This document shows, piece after piece, positions 12,269-24,089 of a stretch of 64,000 bases of DNA. Every line of letters begins with the position of its first letter. The first letter of the stretch is position 1. Under the pieces are notes generated by a model that searched no databases, had not been told where the DNA came from, and was given only the letters and a program-made list of their open reading frames with translations. The stretch comes from Leucaena leucocephala (Eukaryota; Streptophyta; Magnoliopsida; Fabales; Fabaceae). Where the stretch lies: the NCBI GenBank assembly GCA_037074615.1, contig CM073545.1:11798001-11862000 (forward strand), written 5' to 3'. The position numbers were made by a program, and so were the translations under genes.

Positions 12269-13912
12269 TTGCACGGTCGTTCCTTTCCACTTTTCTCTTT
12301 TACTTTCTTTTGTATTGCTTGTTTGCTAAGATAGTTAGGAGTAAGTGTGGGGGAGGAACCATAACAGTAGTTTTAGATTTATTTGCTTTATGTCTTTTAA
12401 CAATTTCTTAGAATAGGTTGCATTTTAAAGATTTCTTAGTTTTAGGTTTAGTTTTTCTTTGAATAAATCTCCCCTTTAGCTCATAACTTTTAACTATCTC
12501 CCTTTGATATATGCTTTAGTGATGCGTTGAGGACAACGCATAGTTTAAGTGTGGGGGAGGGATTGCTTTGCCACTGTTTGAATCTTCATAATATGAAAAA
12601 ATTCAAAATTTTTGAACCTTTTGAGCTTAAATTGTTTGGATTTTTCACTGCTATATGAGCGAATTGCTGCTGTGATCCCCATTTTCTACTTGACTTTTAC
12701 AATCCTTGGGCTTTATTTTTAAATCCTTTTTGCTTTATGCATGTGAATATTGACATGTCTAGGTAAGAATGCATCTTGATTTGAGCAATTTTTATTCTTA
12801 GTTGATTAGCATAGTGGAGTGTATTTGGTGCAGTGTTATTAACCTTGTTTCATAGCTTGATCTTAGGGAGAAAACATCTTAGAGAAAGCCTTGTTGGAAG
12901 GATTTTGAGCCTTAATGTTCTTTCTTATCTTGTGTGATTTCCACTTAGTTTTGGTTAACCTCTAGAACTTGTCTAGATTCTTTTTCAAAACTGCATTAAT
13001 ACCTAGATTTGTGAGCATGATAGGGGCATTCATTTCTAAACCCTTTTACCCAAACACAAGCCATATCAATTGACCCTTGTTCACCCCTTTGAGCCCATCA
13101 CTTTCATTTCATTCCATTGATTTTGAACAAGTGTTTTGCATGAGTTACATTATGTTCTTCATGTTTAATTGTGCACTATTGATGTTTCTATCTTTATCTT
13201 TTTGGACTAGGATTGCCAAAAAAAAAAGAAAAAGAAAAAGAAAAGAAAAAGAAAAGAAAAGGGAGAAAGAAAAAGAAAAGACAAGAAAGAAAAAAAATGT
13301 GCAGAAAAAAGCCAAAAAAGGAGTTTGAAAAAAAAAGGGGAGAAAAAGAAAAGAAAAGAAAAATTGGCAACAATGAATAAAGTTTGAAATAAGGCATCCC
13401 TTGGTAGTTGAAGATTAAAGATTGCTTCTATTGGTATATTGATGTTCATTCGATAGTTGAATTTTAGCTTACTTTGAGTGTTCTTAATACTCATGCATTA
13501 AACTTGTTCTATATTTCATTCCATCCATTCATTAGCCTTTCACCAATATTACAACCCAATAAAGTCCCCTTGATCATGAATCTAAGGTATGTTAGTAGTG
13601 GAGATAGTAGAATCTTTACAAGCCTATGGTAGGTACTAATCTAGGTGGATTGAGTGAAAACTTCCTATATTTGAGAGTTGAGTGAGACACTTATACCTAT
13701 GAGAGCTCTATTATGTTCCCCTTCCTCTATCTTGCTATTTCTCTTGTGTTAATTTCTTTGCACCGAAGCATTTCATGGCTGTTGATTGATTAGGGACAGA
13801 AGTTACTTGAGTTAATTGCATATTATTGCCTTGTCAGTTTTATATTTACTTGCATTGAGTTTAACCATTGGATTCATTTGAATGATACTTTGCGCAGGAG
13901 TGCAAAAGACTA
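12269..13912 (+). other. Non-coding 3' tract of the Athila-like element
   Basis: About 1.6 kb without a protein-like frame. The polypurine motif AAGTGTGGGGGAGG occurs at 12343-12356 and 12547-12560, and again at the true position before the 3' LTR. A purine block of repeated AAAAAG/AAAAG lies at about 13217-13365; the Lys-rich frame over it is low complexity. Confidence 0.7.
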
Positions 13913-13924
13913 AGTGTGGGGGAG
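13913..13924 (+). other. Polypurine tract
   Basis: AAGTGTGGGGGAG-type tract directly before the 3' LTR, the plus-strand primer expected here. Confidence 0.8.
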
Positions 13925-13925
13925 T

Positions 13926-14249
13926 TGACAAACCCATATTTTTATATATTTATTCATATCATTTTTGTGGGCTTTTGTCATTATTTTGGGCTTTAATTAT
14001 ATTATTTGTGCATCAATTGAATTATTGAACCTTATAATAAATTAGTGTTTAATAGGGGCATAATTGTCATATTTTTATTATTTCTCCTAACTAATTATTT
14101 TTACGATAAAAGGTATTACATTATTATGATTTTATATTTCAGGAACTTAGGAGAAATCAGAAATTACAAATGACAACAATAGGCCATAAATTCAAGAATT
14201 ACATGGAAGGACCCAATGGGCCAAACTTTACAGTTTAGCCCATTAGGTC
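13926..14249 (+). repeat. Truncated 3' LTR of the Athila-like element
   Basis: Matches 4053-4376 over 324 bp with one difference (A to G, in 'attattRaacc'). The match stops at TTAGGTC and unrelated DNA follows, so about 1.65 kb of the 3' LTR is missing. Confidence 0.88.
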
Positions 14250-16200
14250 CTTGAAGGTGATTCTGCAATCGAGTAATCCTTAATGGTCATCGAATACTTT
14301 TCTATTTGCTAACTACTTCATTTTAACTTGTCAATGATATTCTCTCATTTGCCAATGAGAGTAAAAGTAAGAATGCCTTCTCACAATTAGAATCTCCTTC
14401 CTATAGGTGCCTTGGAACCTAACAATAGTTTTAAAATTTTCATAGGGTATTTAAGTAATAAATTGTCTTATATGGGACTTGAGAGTAAGTTTTCCTTTTT
14501 TATTCTTATTTGTAGTCACACACTATTCTTTTGTTAAGCTTCTGTAGTTTCTTCGTTTCTGCTTCTTGTTTTTCTCTGTTATTTCGCTTCCGTTTTGAAC
14601 CTTAATTTGTATTGGCTTCTTTCAGTATAATACATACGGATACTATTACACCAAAAATACTTCTGTTTTAGAAAATAATAAATGGACTTCAAAATTAACA
14701 TCTAGGTTTAGTTATTATTTACATAAAATTAAGTTATTACGAGAACTAAGGGATTACTTTTAATTAATTTGCACTTATTGTTGACTAATTGTAAATTTAC
14801 ACGTTTAATCTAATTTTATTCTTTCAATTTTAATATGGAGTCTCACATGACGATGAGTGGAATCAAATGTCTCACATGCAAAGGCGACCACCACAAAGTC
14901 TTGCAAAAACCAAATTCTTTAAAAATGTGTTTGGATAATTTTTAAAATTATAACTTTGAGAAAAACTAGTCGAACACTTTATAAAATTCAATAATTAATT
15001 ATCTATATTAAAAGGATGGTTCTAAAGCTAAGACTATGGTTTTCCATGAAGCCAATTTTTCTTATATATTTTTTCAGAAATTATTCTCTACTAAGATTAC
15101 TTTTATGACTTTTCTTTTAAAAAATATTCTCTAAAAATTAATACAAACATACCCTAAAACTAAGAGTACATTGGGGTTGTTGGATAGTCCAGATTTAATA
15201 TTTTTTCAAATGACGTTTTTAACATAAAAATCTATCTTTTGAAAAATGATAGTTAAAATATTACTTTTATTTTAGGTTCTATACCTATTAACAAAATTTT
15301 AAAAAATAAATATAAAAAGTTAAATCTAGACCAACAAAATGGAATAAGTCAAACAAGTTCCAAGTTGATGAGCCCTTCAAGGCATGAATAGGTCGATATA
15401 TTACTTCATGTGACCTCTTCTGGTCACTTTCTCTCTCCAATTATTTTTTGGCGTATGAGTCACACTTGTCAACACAAGATCATTCTCGTCTTCTCTTCAT
15501 TTATATATCTTGTCCTTTTTCCAGTAATCCTTGGCCTTGCTTGTTTCTTCCCTAGTCATCTTATTATGCTTCTTTCCAAGTTTCAAACTAAAATCCCCAT
15601 TTAGATAACTATTTTATAAATAATCTAAAACATGATTCTCGCATCCAATAAATTAAAGAAAGCAAAATGAAAAAAAAAATGTGTGTTTTTTAAAGTTAAG
15701 TAGAAAAACATCTTAAAACTGATATAGAGAGTTAGTTAAATGAAAAATAGAAAAGTTACATTTTTTTAAAGGAAAAATCATATTAGAGATACATATATTT
15801 TCTTTAAACTTTTAATTTGGTATCTATGTATTTTTATTTTCTTAATTAACTATGTAATTTTGCTCCATTAGAACGGTTAACTTCTAATAGGGGCTAACAG
15901 TGCTAAAAGGGCAAAATTACTGGGATTAATTGTGGCCTAAAACTAACTGTTGCCACATTCAATAGGTGGGTGCATGCATGAACCGAACAGTCCCAATTCA
16001 CATTTTCTCATGTAACTAGATGCCTGGAGGTTGGTGAGGCTCATGTTATATGGATCATGGTAGCTTCTTATAAAAGTTAGTTGTTATATAGATGTTTGTT
16101 AATGTTTCTGAGAAATAAATAGAAAATATTAATAATTATTTATGTTTGCTTATGTGTTTTTCCTATATATAAATATAATTGGATAATAGAATTCAAATGG
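14250..16200. other. Intergenic, no gene seen
   Basis: AT-rich. Short frames such as 15410-15604 have no recognisable domain. 14930-15170 and 57380-57620 share phrases ('ctatggttttcc', 'aaaaccatag') that suggest old repeat copies. Confidence 0.4.
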
Positions 16201-16234
16201 TTAAATTATACAAAACTCCTATAAACTTTAAGCT

Positions 16235-16960
16235 AATTGTATATAAATTTTTTATTATTTCAAAATTTAAATTTAACATCCCTAATTTTTTATTTTTTAT
16301 CACGGACCACTTGTCAGTAATTGACCGTTATCTTTTCAACCGGAAGTGACATATAAGATGAATAGAAGACACTTTGCACCGTCTACGAGCATCTTCTTCA
16401 ACTTTGAATTCTTGAAAAAGAAAAACTCGTTCTTCACATCGTCAAAGTGAAGAAAGCTCTTTTGTTTTTTTTTTTAAGCCTGGGTAGCCTGGCTAATTAT
16501 TGTGCACAGTTCAAAGTATTTACTAGTTAGAGGTACATTAGGAATCTGTCTCCCTAGTTCCTAGTGTGTTTGTGTCATAATGAACATAAGATGGTTATAT
16601 GGAAGCGATTTAAATGGGAGAAAAGGAAAGACTCCAGGCGAAATTCTAATTTGATTATCAAGCGAGAAGTGCAGAACGAGTTTTTCTCTTTTTGGAGAAT
16701 TCAAAGTTGAAAAAGATGCTCATAGACGGTGCGGAAACGCAAAAGAGGAGGGGTTTTAATTTCTTAGTAATAAAACGCCCTCATTTAAAACTATAAAATT
16801 ACTGTAAAAGCATTAACTTATGTCAGATGCCATGAAACACGTCAAATGTCTTATATTCATCTTACGATGTAATTTTCGTTAAAAAGATAATAGTCAATTG
16901 AATGCAAGTGGTACATGATAAAAAAAAAGATTAAAAGGTTAAATTTAAGGTAAAATCCAA
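16235..16960. mobile_element. Foldback (long inverted repeat) element
   Basis: Inner arms at 16376-16437 and 16669-16732 are near-perfect reverse complements, from GCACCGTCTACGAGCATC to AACTCGTTCTTCAC, about 230 bp apart. The outer arms extend the match more weakly: 'aagatgaata..agaca' and 'accacttg..aattgac..ttatctttt..aac' on the left recur inverted at 16850-16930. No transposase is seen. Ends are approximate. Confidence 0.65.
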
Positions 16961-17688
16961 AAAAATATATTTGAATTTCAAAATTCTAAATCAAGACTTT
17001 TTACAAAAAAAAATTTAAATAATTTTATAAGAGTTATAAATAGCTTATAAAATATAGTAAACGGAATTTTAAAATTTAAATAAGTATTTTTTAAGATTTT
17101 TTTTAAATTTAAATTTTGCAATGTCAGAGGAATTATATATAACTAGCTCAAAGTACTGGAAAACATTGGATAATTTAGCCAATCCAAATTTTTGAACTCT
17201 CCATGAATTTTTCGCTTTGATCTCAGATTTAAGTTTCAACGACCGTAAGATGATAAGTTCAAGGGAAATCTCAATTTATTAAAAAATGTCAATAAAATTA
17301 GAGGAAGAACGTGACAAAAGTTTACAAAATCCAATATAATTATTACTAACAATATAATATCTAATTAGAGAGTTAATTTTAATACTAAATATAAGATATA
17401 ATTTTTATATGTATCAATTTTTTAAATTATCCTTATTATACTGTTAATAATAATTAAATAAGAAAAAATGATAGAGTTAAAGTAACTGATTGATTCAGGT
17501 GTTTTAAAAAAATATATCATATTAATTAGTTTAATTAACTATTTTAATCTAATTAAATTAATTAAATATATTTTATATTAAAAAAGAAATATTAATTTCT
17601 GAAATAAAACTCGACTCGAATTTTTATATATTATACTATAATAATGCTGGGCTTTATTTTAAAAAATAAAAGAAAACGAAAAGAAAAA

Positions 17689-19155
17689 TCAGTTATGGCC
17701 ACTACTGTTCCACGTTTCAACCAACTTGTTCAACGCTTTGGTAGATGAACCAAAGGTTCCTCTTGCAGATTCAGCCCAGTTTCTCATCTTCAAGCTTCTC
17801 TCCCTCATCTCTCTACCTTTCTCCGATTCCATCAGCTCTCTCAGTTTCTTCATCAATTCGTCACCTTTCACGAACCCATCTTCATCTCTGTGCTCCAACC
17901 CTATCGCCATCTTCATCTCCTCCACCAGCAAATTCCTATTCATGTGCTGCTCCGCGTACAGCGGCCACGCGATCATCGGCACTCCGGCCACCACCGCCTC
18001 CAGCACTGAGTTCCACCCGCAGTGACTCACAAACCCTCCAACGGATTCCCTGCTCAGCACCTCCACTTGTGGGGCCCACGACCTCACCACCATGCCTCTA
18101 TCTCTGGTTCTCTCCATGAACCCACTCGGCAAAACCGATTCCAAATCGAAATCTCCCGTTGTGTCCTCCGTCTGCTTCGTTCTCTCATCAATGGGTGGCC
18201 TCTTCACGACCCACAAGAATCTCCGTTCACTCTTTTCCAATCCATAAGCCATCTCCTCCAATTGTTCCATCGTCATCGATCCCCGGCTTCCAAAACACAA
18301 GTAAACCACGCTTCGGCTAGGCTGCTCGTCAAGCCAGCTCAAATAGTTATGTATTATTCCATGGTCTTCTGCTTCTTCTCCTTCTTCTTGATTTCGATCT
18401 CTTGGCTCTGCAATTAGAGGACCGATGTAGTAAACAGGAGGCGCTTGTTTTGGATCTGGAAAGCAAGCACCTTCAGATATAACCTTAACCGCTTTTGGTT
18501 CGAGTTCTTGAAACGTGTTAACAATGATTCCATTTGATTTAGGAAGATGAGAACAGAAATACAAGAAGTCCCAGTAAGCTGGGTCATCTCTGTCAAGTAA
18601 TGGTTCTACCATGTTGAAGGCCTTAAGTGGTGGGTTAGCCGGAAAGTGAAGATCGATGGAGAGATCCTTGAAGCTTTTTGAGGTTTGCTCATGAATCTTC
18701 GGAAAGTATAAGAAAGCAGAAAGAATAGCAGCTCCAGAAGTAAAGAAGTAGTAAACAGGAATACCAAGAGAAGAACCTATATTCATTGCTGATGTGCAGA
18801 ACAGATCAATGACCAAAGCTCGAACCTTGGACGTTTGTGAGATGTCCTTGAGAGCTGAAGCGACGTGGGTGTCGTTGAGCCGGATGAACGCAAAGAGGGT
18901 TGCCGCACGGCTGCAAGGCGTGGCCGGCGGTTTGACGGGGACGAAAGGGAAGCGGCGGAAGGAGATGGAGGGGTAGGATTGAGAGATGCGATGGATGTAG
19001 GAATCGACGGAGGGTTTGTTGAGTAAGCCGGAGGTGAGGAGGATGGTGATGGAGAAGGTGGGGGAATGATGCAGAAGAAGGAGCTTGCCGAGCTCAACCA
19101 TGGAGACTATGTGGCCTGCTTCTGGAGAAGGATAGAGGACTATGGTTTGTTGCAT
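17689..19155 (-). CDS. Family-1 UDP-glycosyltransferase, UGT88-like (copy 1)
   Basis: 488 residues, intronless. It transfers a sugar, probably glucose, from UDP-sugar to a small acceptor such as a flavonoid in the cytosol; the acceptor cannot be read from sequence. The N-terminal domain has catalytic His15 in PSPEAGH and the partner Asp117 in LVIDLFC. The 44-residue PSPG donor box spans W360-Q403, with HCGWNS in the middle and a final Gln. Trp at box position 22 and Gln at 44 favour UDP-glucose over UDP-glucuronate (Arg at 22) or UDP-galactose (His at 44). An acidic, variable linker at 256-265 is usual between the domains. A TATA box lies about 85 bp upstream. The close paralog is at 60629-62080. 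The frame is intact. Confidence 0.95.
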   Translation of the reverse strand: MQQTIVLYPSPEAGHIVSMVELGKLLLLHHSPTFSITILLTSGLLNKPSVDSYIHRISQSYPSISFRRFPFVPVKPPATPCSRAATLFAFIRLNDTHVASALKDISQTSKVRALVIDLFCTSAMNIGSSLGIPVYYFFTSGAAILSAFLYFPKIHEQTSKSFKDLSIDLHFPANPPLKAFNMVEPLLDRDDPAYWDFLYFCSHLPKSNGIIVNTFQELEPKAVKVISEGACFPDPKQAPPVYYIGPLIAEPRDRNQEEGEEAEDHGIIHNYLSWLDEQPSRSVVYLCFGSRGSMTMEQLEEMAYGLEKSERRFLWVVKRPPIDERTKQTEDTTGDFDLESVLPSGFMERTRDRGMVVRSWAPQVEVLSRESVGGFVSHCGWNSVLEAVVAGVPMIAWPLYAEQHMNRNLLVEEMKMAIGLEHRDEDGFVKGDELMKKLRELMESEKGREMRERSLKMRNWAESARGTFGSSTKALNKLVETWNSSGHN

Positions 19156-19236
19156 GGTTGGGAGGTGGAGAGATCAACGATTTGATGATGACTGGAGAGA
19201 AGATGACTAATAACTTAGGTTGATGTATTTTTGGGC

Positions 19237-19244
19237 CATATATA
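19237..19244 (-). promoter_or_regulatory. TATA box of UGT copy 1
   Basis: Minus-strand TATATATG about 82-90 bp upstream of the ATG. Confidence 0.55.
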
Positions 19245-19329
19245 GACGAAGAGATGAGATATATAGATATATAGAATGTCAAAACAGTCCATTTCCTTAT
19301 AAAAAGTTGAATGTTAGGTATATGACTCA

Positions 19330-19786
19330 TAGCTAGGGTCGTTGCCGAGAGTGGATTATCAGCAGATATATAAATATATATATATAATTAGTTTGACAAT
19401 AGTAAGTTTGTATTTAATTGGATGCAAATAAAGAAGTGATAGAAAGTTAATAGCGTCTTAAAAATATAAAGAAAATAAATTAAATGATAATATTATTTCT
19501 TTCATCCCAAAATAATTATTTTTATTTTTTCATAAAAAATGTGCTAAGTAATCGTTATTAGTAGTCATTTGTTGATAAAATATAATGAAACAAATAACTT
19601 TAGTTATAATAGTAAAAAGAACTAAAGCAAAATATTTGCTTGTTTTTTTTAAGAAAATCACTATTTTTTTGGTCATATTCACATTATTGAATATGCGCGC
19701 GCGTGTGGAGGGGTTAATTTTGCATAATGCCATAGGTGATGCTACTCACGTTCAGGTTAACACGAATTAAAATGTTCAACTCCATG

Positions 19787-19833
<47 letters not shown>

Positions 19834-20580
19834 CAGTATCTTGCCTCTAGAGCGTTTCCTATTTTAAATACAGCATCCTAGCACGTATCCTATTTTGAGT
19901 AGAAAAAAAGATGATCATAGATTGGATAATACCCAGATGGTTGTTTCCTTTTAGAGGACAAACTTGACTTGTTTTCAATCCTATCCTATTTATGATAGGA
20001 TAAGAACTCTTTAGAAGATTTTTCTAATTCTGAATAGGAAGAAGAGGTGTCCTAGTTTGATTTGGAGATGATAGGATTATGTAATCTCTCACTTTAAGAA
20101 GGTGGTGGTATGGGGGACGACATTGTGTATATTGGACATATAAGTTACAAAATTCAACATTTAATTTAATTAATGTATTTAAAGCTACAAAGGATTAGCA
20201 CACCAATTTATTTTCTATACACAACTATTCTTCTATTGAAAGTAATCATAAGCACTAAATATGAATACTTCTGCTAATGAAGATTTGAATATTAATTTAT
20301 TATATTTTAAAAAATTAGTCTTTTCCATTAAATATAATCCTCATTGATTGAGGTTATGTTGAGAAAAGTTTATCGGTCCGCTCTTGATTGATAAACCTAA
20401 CTCGTTATAAGTGGGGTATAAATAACAAACAAGGAAAATTATAGGTGAGAACATGTGATATAACCCCTTTTATTTTAACATTGGTGGGAACGGTATACAA
20501 ATTTGTTTCTAATACATATGTGTGGGTTGTGGCATAAGGAGGAATGGATGAAAGCAATCCGCTTACTGTTTCATAATTTT
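19330..20580. other. Intergenic, no gene seen; (AT)n at 19789-19831
   Basis: AT-rich upstream region of UGT copy 1. It holds an uninterrupted AT dinucleotide repeat of about 43 bp and a stretch near 19490-19600 with 'catcccaaaataatta', reminiscent of MITE ends. Short frames are not credible genes. Confidence 0.45.
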
Positions 20581-20584
20581 AGAA

Positions 20585-21045
20585 GTTTTTTTGAATAAAA
20601 TCTTGATTTAATTTTTTTTTAAAATAAACATATATATTTGTACAAAAAAACTTTTAAATCAAACCATAGTTTCAGATAAACTGATAAGAGTAACTTTTAG
20701 AACAACAAAAGAACTTATAGACTACTCAATTACTATTTTATCCTTATTTTTTCTTACACTATCTTTCATCTCTCTTCTCTCTTTTATCTCCTTCACCCTC
20801 TCTCCTCTCTATTCACTCTTCTCCACCCTCTCTCCTCTCTCCTATTTTTAATAAAATCATATCATTTTTAGTAATTTTTTAATTACAAAAATTCTTTTAG
20901 TAATAACTATTCAAACACTCATTTATTCATAACCTTTTTTTTTTTTATAAACTCTTCTCCAAAAGTTATTTTTCAAAAACAACCTAAATTTTTTTTTTCT
21001 ATAAACCTTTTTTTAAAAGTCTATCTAAATACATACTATATCTCA
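20585..21045. mobile_element. MITE-like repeat, same family as 48664-49305
   Basis: Shared order with the 48.7-kb copy: 'aaaccatagttt', 'agagtaacttttag', 'gaacttatagactactcaattactattttatcc', a CT-rich centre, then the 'aaacactcatttattc' block and T-rich end. The ends are approximate and no TSD was found. Confidence 0.5.
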
Positions 21046-22038
21046 TATCTCGTGACGTAGAAAGAATTACAATCCCCATCCCTCCTAAAATTCTAGCAAT
21101 TTGTTGATAATTAGAATCGATTCGTGGAGCATATGTATACTGATTTGTTTTAAATTCAAAATAGTTTTATATGACCTTTTCCTATCTCTTGGGGTTAGCA
21201 ATAAAAAATATTTGTTGATTTCCCAATGTTTTCTCAGGTTTTCAATAAAATTTTCTGAAAAAAGTATAATAAAAATTATTAAAATACATTACCAGTATTA
21301 CATAATTATTTAATTAATATATTTGAATTTAATTTATTCTATTTAATTTTATTATATTGTTGTTATTTAATTTATTATATTATTATTTATATTATATTTC
21401 ATTTTAATAAATTTTAATCTTAAATATTAAAATTTAGTAATATTTTGCAAAAAATTAATAAATAAATAAACAATAACATAAATAATAATAATTAAATAAT
21501 AATTACAAAAGAAAAGGCATATGTGTGAGATATAATCAATCTATTTCATTCAAATGCTATAAATATATCAAAGTATCGTCTTATAATGCTTCGAGTGCTA
21601 ATTAAACTATTTTATTAATATTTAACTGTCCCAATTCCTGAGCGGACCAAAAATTTGAGTTCCTTTTGGATTTCTTTCTTAATCAATGGCCAGACTGCAA
21701 CATTATCATCATACTGTATTATCATACCGTTATTACTACGTTTGAGTTCTTTACAAACAAACGATTACAATTCTGATCACTTCTGATCTTTCTCTAGCGG
21801 TATATTTTGTATAAATATTTGCTTTGCTTTTCTTCGTGAAGTACAATGAATATAATTTTCCTTTTACTTCAACATAATCAATTCATTTCAATCCCTTTGA
21901 AGACCATCCAAAACAAACCAAATCTGAGGAGGCATTATAGATTCGGATCGATTCAACAATCCCCTTTGGCTAAGTACAAACACAATCCAGTGGTTTTAGA
22001 AATCGTTATTACCACCAGACGCGACCCTTCTCCTTGAG

Positions 22039-22040
<2 letters not shown>

Positions 22041-22076
<36 letters not shown>
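22041..22076 (+). repeat. (AT)n repeat upstream of the small peptide gene
   Basis: About 36 bp of alternating A and T, 50 bp before the start codon at 22125. It could double as a TATA region. Confidence 0.6.
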
Positions 22077-22079
<3 letters not shown>

Positions 22080-22124
22080 CACACACAGAAGTCATATGCC
22101 TCTAGTTGCATCACTCAGATAAAA

Positions 22125-22304
22125 ATGGCGGAAATAGCACTTTGGGGATATGGTTCTACAATAGCGTTTTTTATTATCGTAGGGTTACTCTTTGTTGGGC
22201 CATTTTTTATGGGACCAATTGCCCCACCAGGTGTTCCATTGTTACTTATGTTTCCAATTGTTTTATCTGTTCTTCTCATCTCTCTCATCATCGCTACAAA
22301 GTGA
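22125..22304 (+). CDS. Candidate small two-helix membrane protein, 59 residues
   Basis: Starts MAEIALWGYG and ends IIATK. Two hydrophobic helices, about residues 13-30 and 38-56, are joined by a proline-rich turn, GPIAPPGVP (30-38). Helix - proline-rich hairpin - helix is the plan of the plant ORGAN SIZE RELATED (ARGOS/OSR) proteins, ER-located regulators of growth and ethylene signalling, but the usual LPPLPPPP core is not present, so this is only a resemblance. The context looks like a gene: a possible TATA region just upstream, a clean ATG (aaaaATGGCG) and AATAAA at 22505-22510. The region before it (21846-22037, 63 codons) may be leader. It could still be a chance frame. Confidence 0.5.
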   Translation: MAEIALWGYGSTIAFFIIVGLLFVGPFFMGPIAPPGVPLLLMFPIVLSVLLISLIIATK

Positions 22305-22504
22305 GGCTTCATCACTGCTGCTACTGGCATGCAGATTTTTCTTCGTAATGAAGACTTTATCGTATCGTCTTACTTGCTGGAGTTGTTTAGACGGGAGTTC
22401 ACTGTGTTTAGTTTATGTTTCTGCATCTTTCTCGTTCTGAATATTTTTCCTCATTTCTTTATCAGATGTGTTACATGAGTTGTTTATGTTTGAGATCTCA
22501 GATT

Positions 22505-22510
22505 AATAAA
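22505..22510 (+). terminator. Possible polyadenylation signal
   Basis: AATAAA about 200 bp after the stop of the small membrane peptide, at the end of a T-rich stretch. Confidence 0.35.
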
Positions 22511-22519
22511 ATGAAATTT

Positions 22520-23486
22520 CGTTCAATTTATTAGATCCCACCTTTAGTTTCGCTCTGATATTTTATGCCCAACTCTCTGCACATACGAACGATTTCGTTT
22601 TGAATCTTTACATGATATTATTGACTTTACTTGGAATTAATTAGGGAGTCTGGAGATAAATTAAACATTAATTCATCGTGATTTCAAAGAGTTTTGGGTT
22701 GGTTAATACTACAACGATAATGTGTAATTTAAAGAGTGGAGGAAATTAAAAGCGGGGATTGAATTTGTTATCTTTATTTTCTTTCAATATCAATAGAAAA
22801 ATAAAAATGTACCAGTTCTTCACAAGACATGAATTTCTCACATATCGCGACCAATTCAATTCGTCTTTTAAATTCCGTGTATATAAATCACATCATTTAT
22901 GGATGTAGACTATATCAAGAAGGAATTAATTTAATCTTTTTTAGAAGAAATAATGACTTAGTCATAAATGTAAAAACCATGAATGCGAAATTAAAAATCG
23001 AATGAAATATAGGTACCAAAATTATAATCATCACCCCTTTTACTAAAAAGGGGTAAGCGAATCATCAACTAGAATATATACGATGAAGTCAGGAGAAAGA
23101 AAATGAATATAACATATATTTGGAGACAAAAGTCTAGAAATATTCAAGGGTTAAAAGGCATTTGTACCGCTAAAATTTTTAACAAGGAGAAATGTGTATT
23201 CTAAATTATTTGTTAGAGTAATATCATCACTCAAGTGTTAAAACCATTGTAATAATGTTCTATGACTAATTAACATTGACTATTAATTTCATTATATTAT
23301 TGACTCTAGGTTAAAAAGCATTATTACCTCTATAGTATTCATGAATCATGGGGTAACTAGGACCGTAAAGTTCAATAACATAGATTGATTGGTATCCCTT
23401 TGATTTTACCAATACATGCCACATCTTGTTTAAGGTGTCACATGGCTTGCCAACAAGGTATTCATCAGTTAGTATACTATCACAGG
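22520..23486. other. Intergenic, no gene seen
   Basis: AT-rich sequence without credible frames or clear repeats, up to the TSD of the long LTR at 23492. Confidence 0.4.
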
Positions 23487-24089
23487 TTATATGTCACGCC
23501 CTAAAAATCATAGAGTGACCGGTATAGAATATGAAGATTAATATTCCTTAAATCTCAAATATTTAAACAGAATAATTGATTCAATGATTAAAAATAATCT
23601 CGAATATGTATATTAATTCATCAAAATAACAAGGATAAACATGATCTTGTTTATAGACTAAGTAGAACATCTAATTTTAAAAAATAATATATAATTTTAT
23701 AAGTTTATATTTACATTCTCTAGTAACACAAAACGGAGCGTCAACTTCATATCAACATAGAGGCTCTCGCTACTCAGTTGAGGAACATGGTCAATAGTAC
23801 TATTTAAAGCTAAAATAATCTACTAGTGAATAACGTCCTATTATTAAAAATAATTAAAAATATGGAAAGAAACTATTAAAATATATTAAACTATGAATAA
23901 TAAAGCTTGTTGATAAATTTAGATTTTCAAAGTATAGAATCATAGCAAGAATGAAACGGTATAAAAATCATTAATCAAATCAATTTAATTGCTAGTGAAA
24001 TATTTTATTTAGAGAAGTCAACTTAAAATGATAATTCTTAAATCTTATCTTTTCGTAGGACTTCAATAGAACTAATTATCCGGTGTGGA

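Larger units (their letters stand above)
4053..14249 (+). mobile_element. Athila-like Ty3/gypsy LTR retrotransposon, defective
   Basis: Order: 5' LTR (1,978 bp), PBS, a single gag-pol frame, a long non-coding tract with three copies of the AAGTGTGGGGGAG polypurine motif, and a 3' LTR cut to 324 bp. Family assignment rests on the TGGCGCCGTTGCC primer site, the DLGA protease motif, gag features, and the repeated polypurine motif, all usual in the Athila/Tat lineage. The coding frame carries four internal TAG stops and three frameshifts, so it cannot make its own proteins. The shared 324 bp of the two LTRs differ at only one position. No env-like frame is seen between 12269 and 13912. The 5-bp target copy cannot be tested because the 3' end is missing. 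Confidence 0.9.

Noticed and set aside
13077..13328. Lys-rich frame in the Athila-like element, and its opposite-strand Phe-rich frames
   Set aside because: It reads a purine-only low-complexity block; no env-like features are present.
17726..18417. Plus-strand frames opposite UGT copy 1, and the minus-strand frames opposite UGT copy 2
   Set aside because: Shadows of the conserved UGT codons; the true frame has full catalytic motifs.
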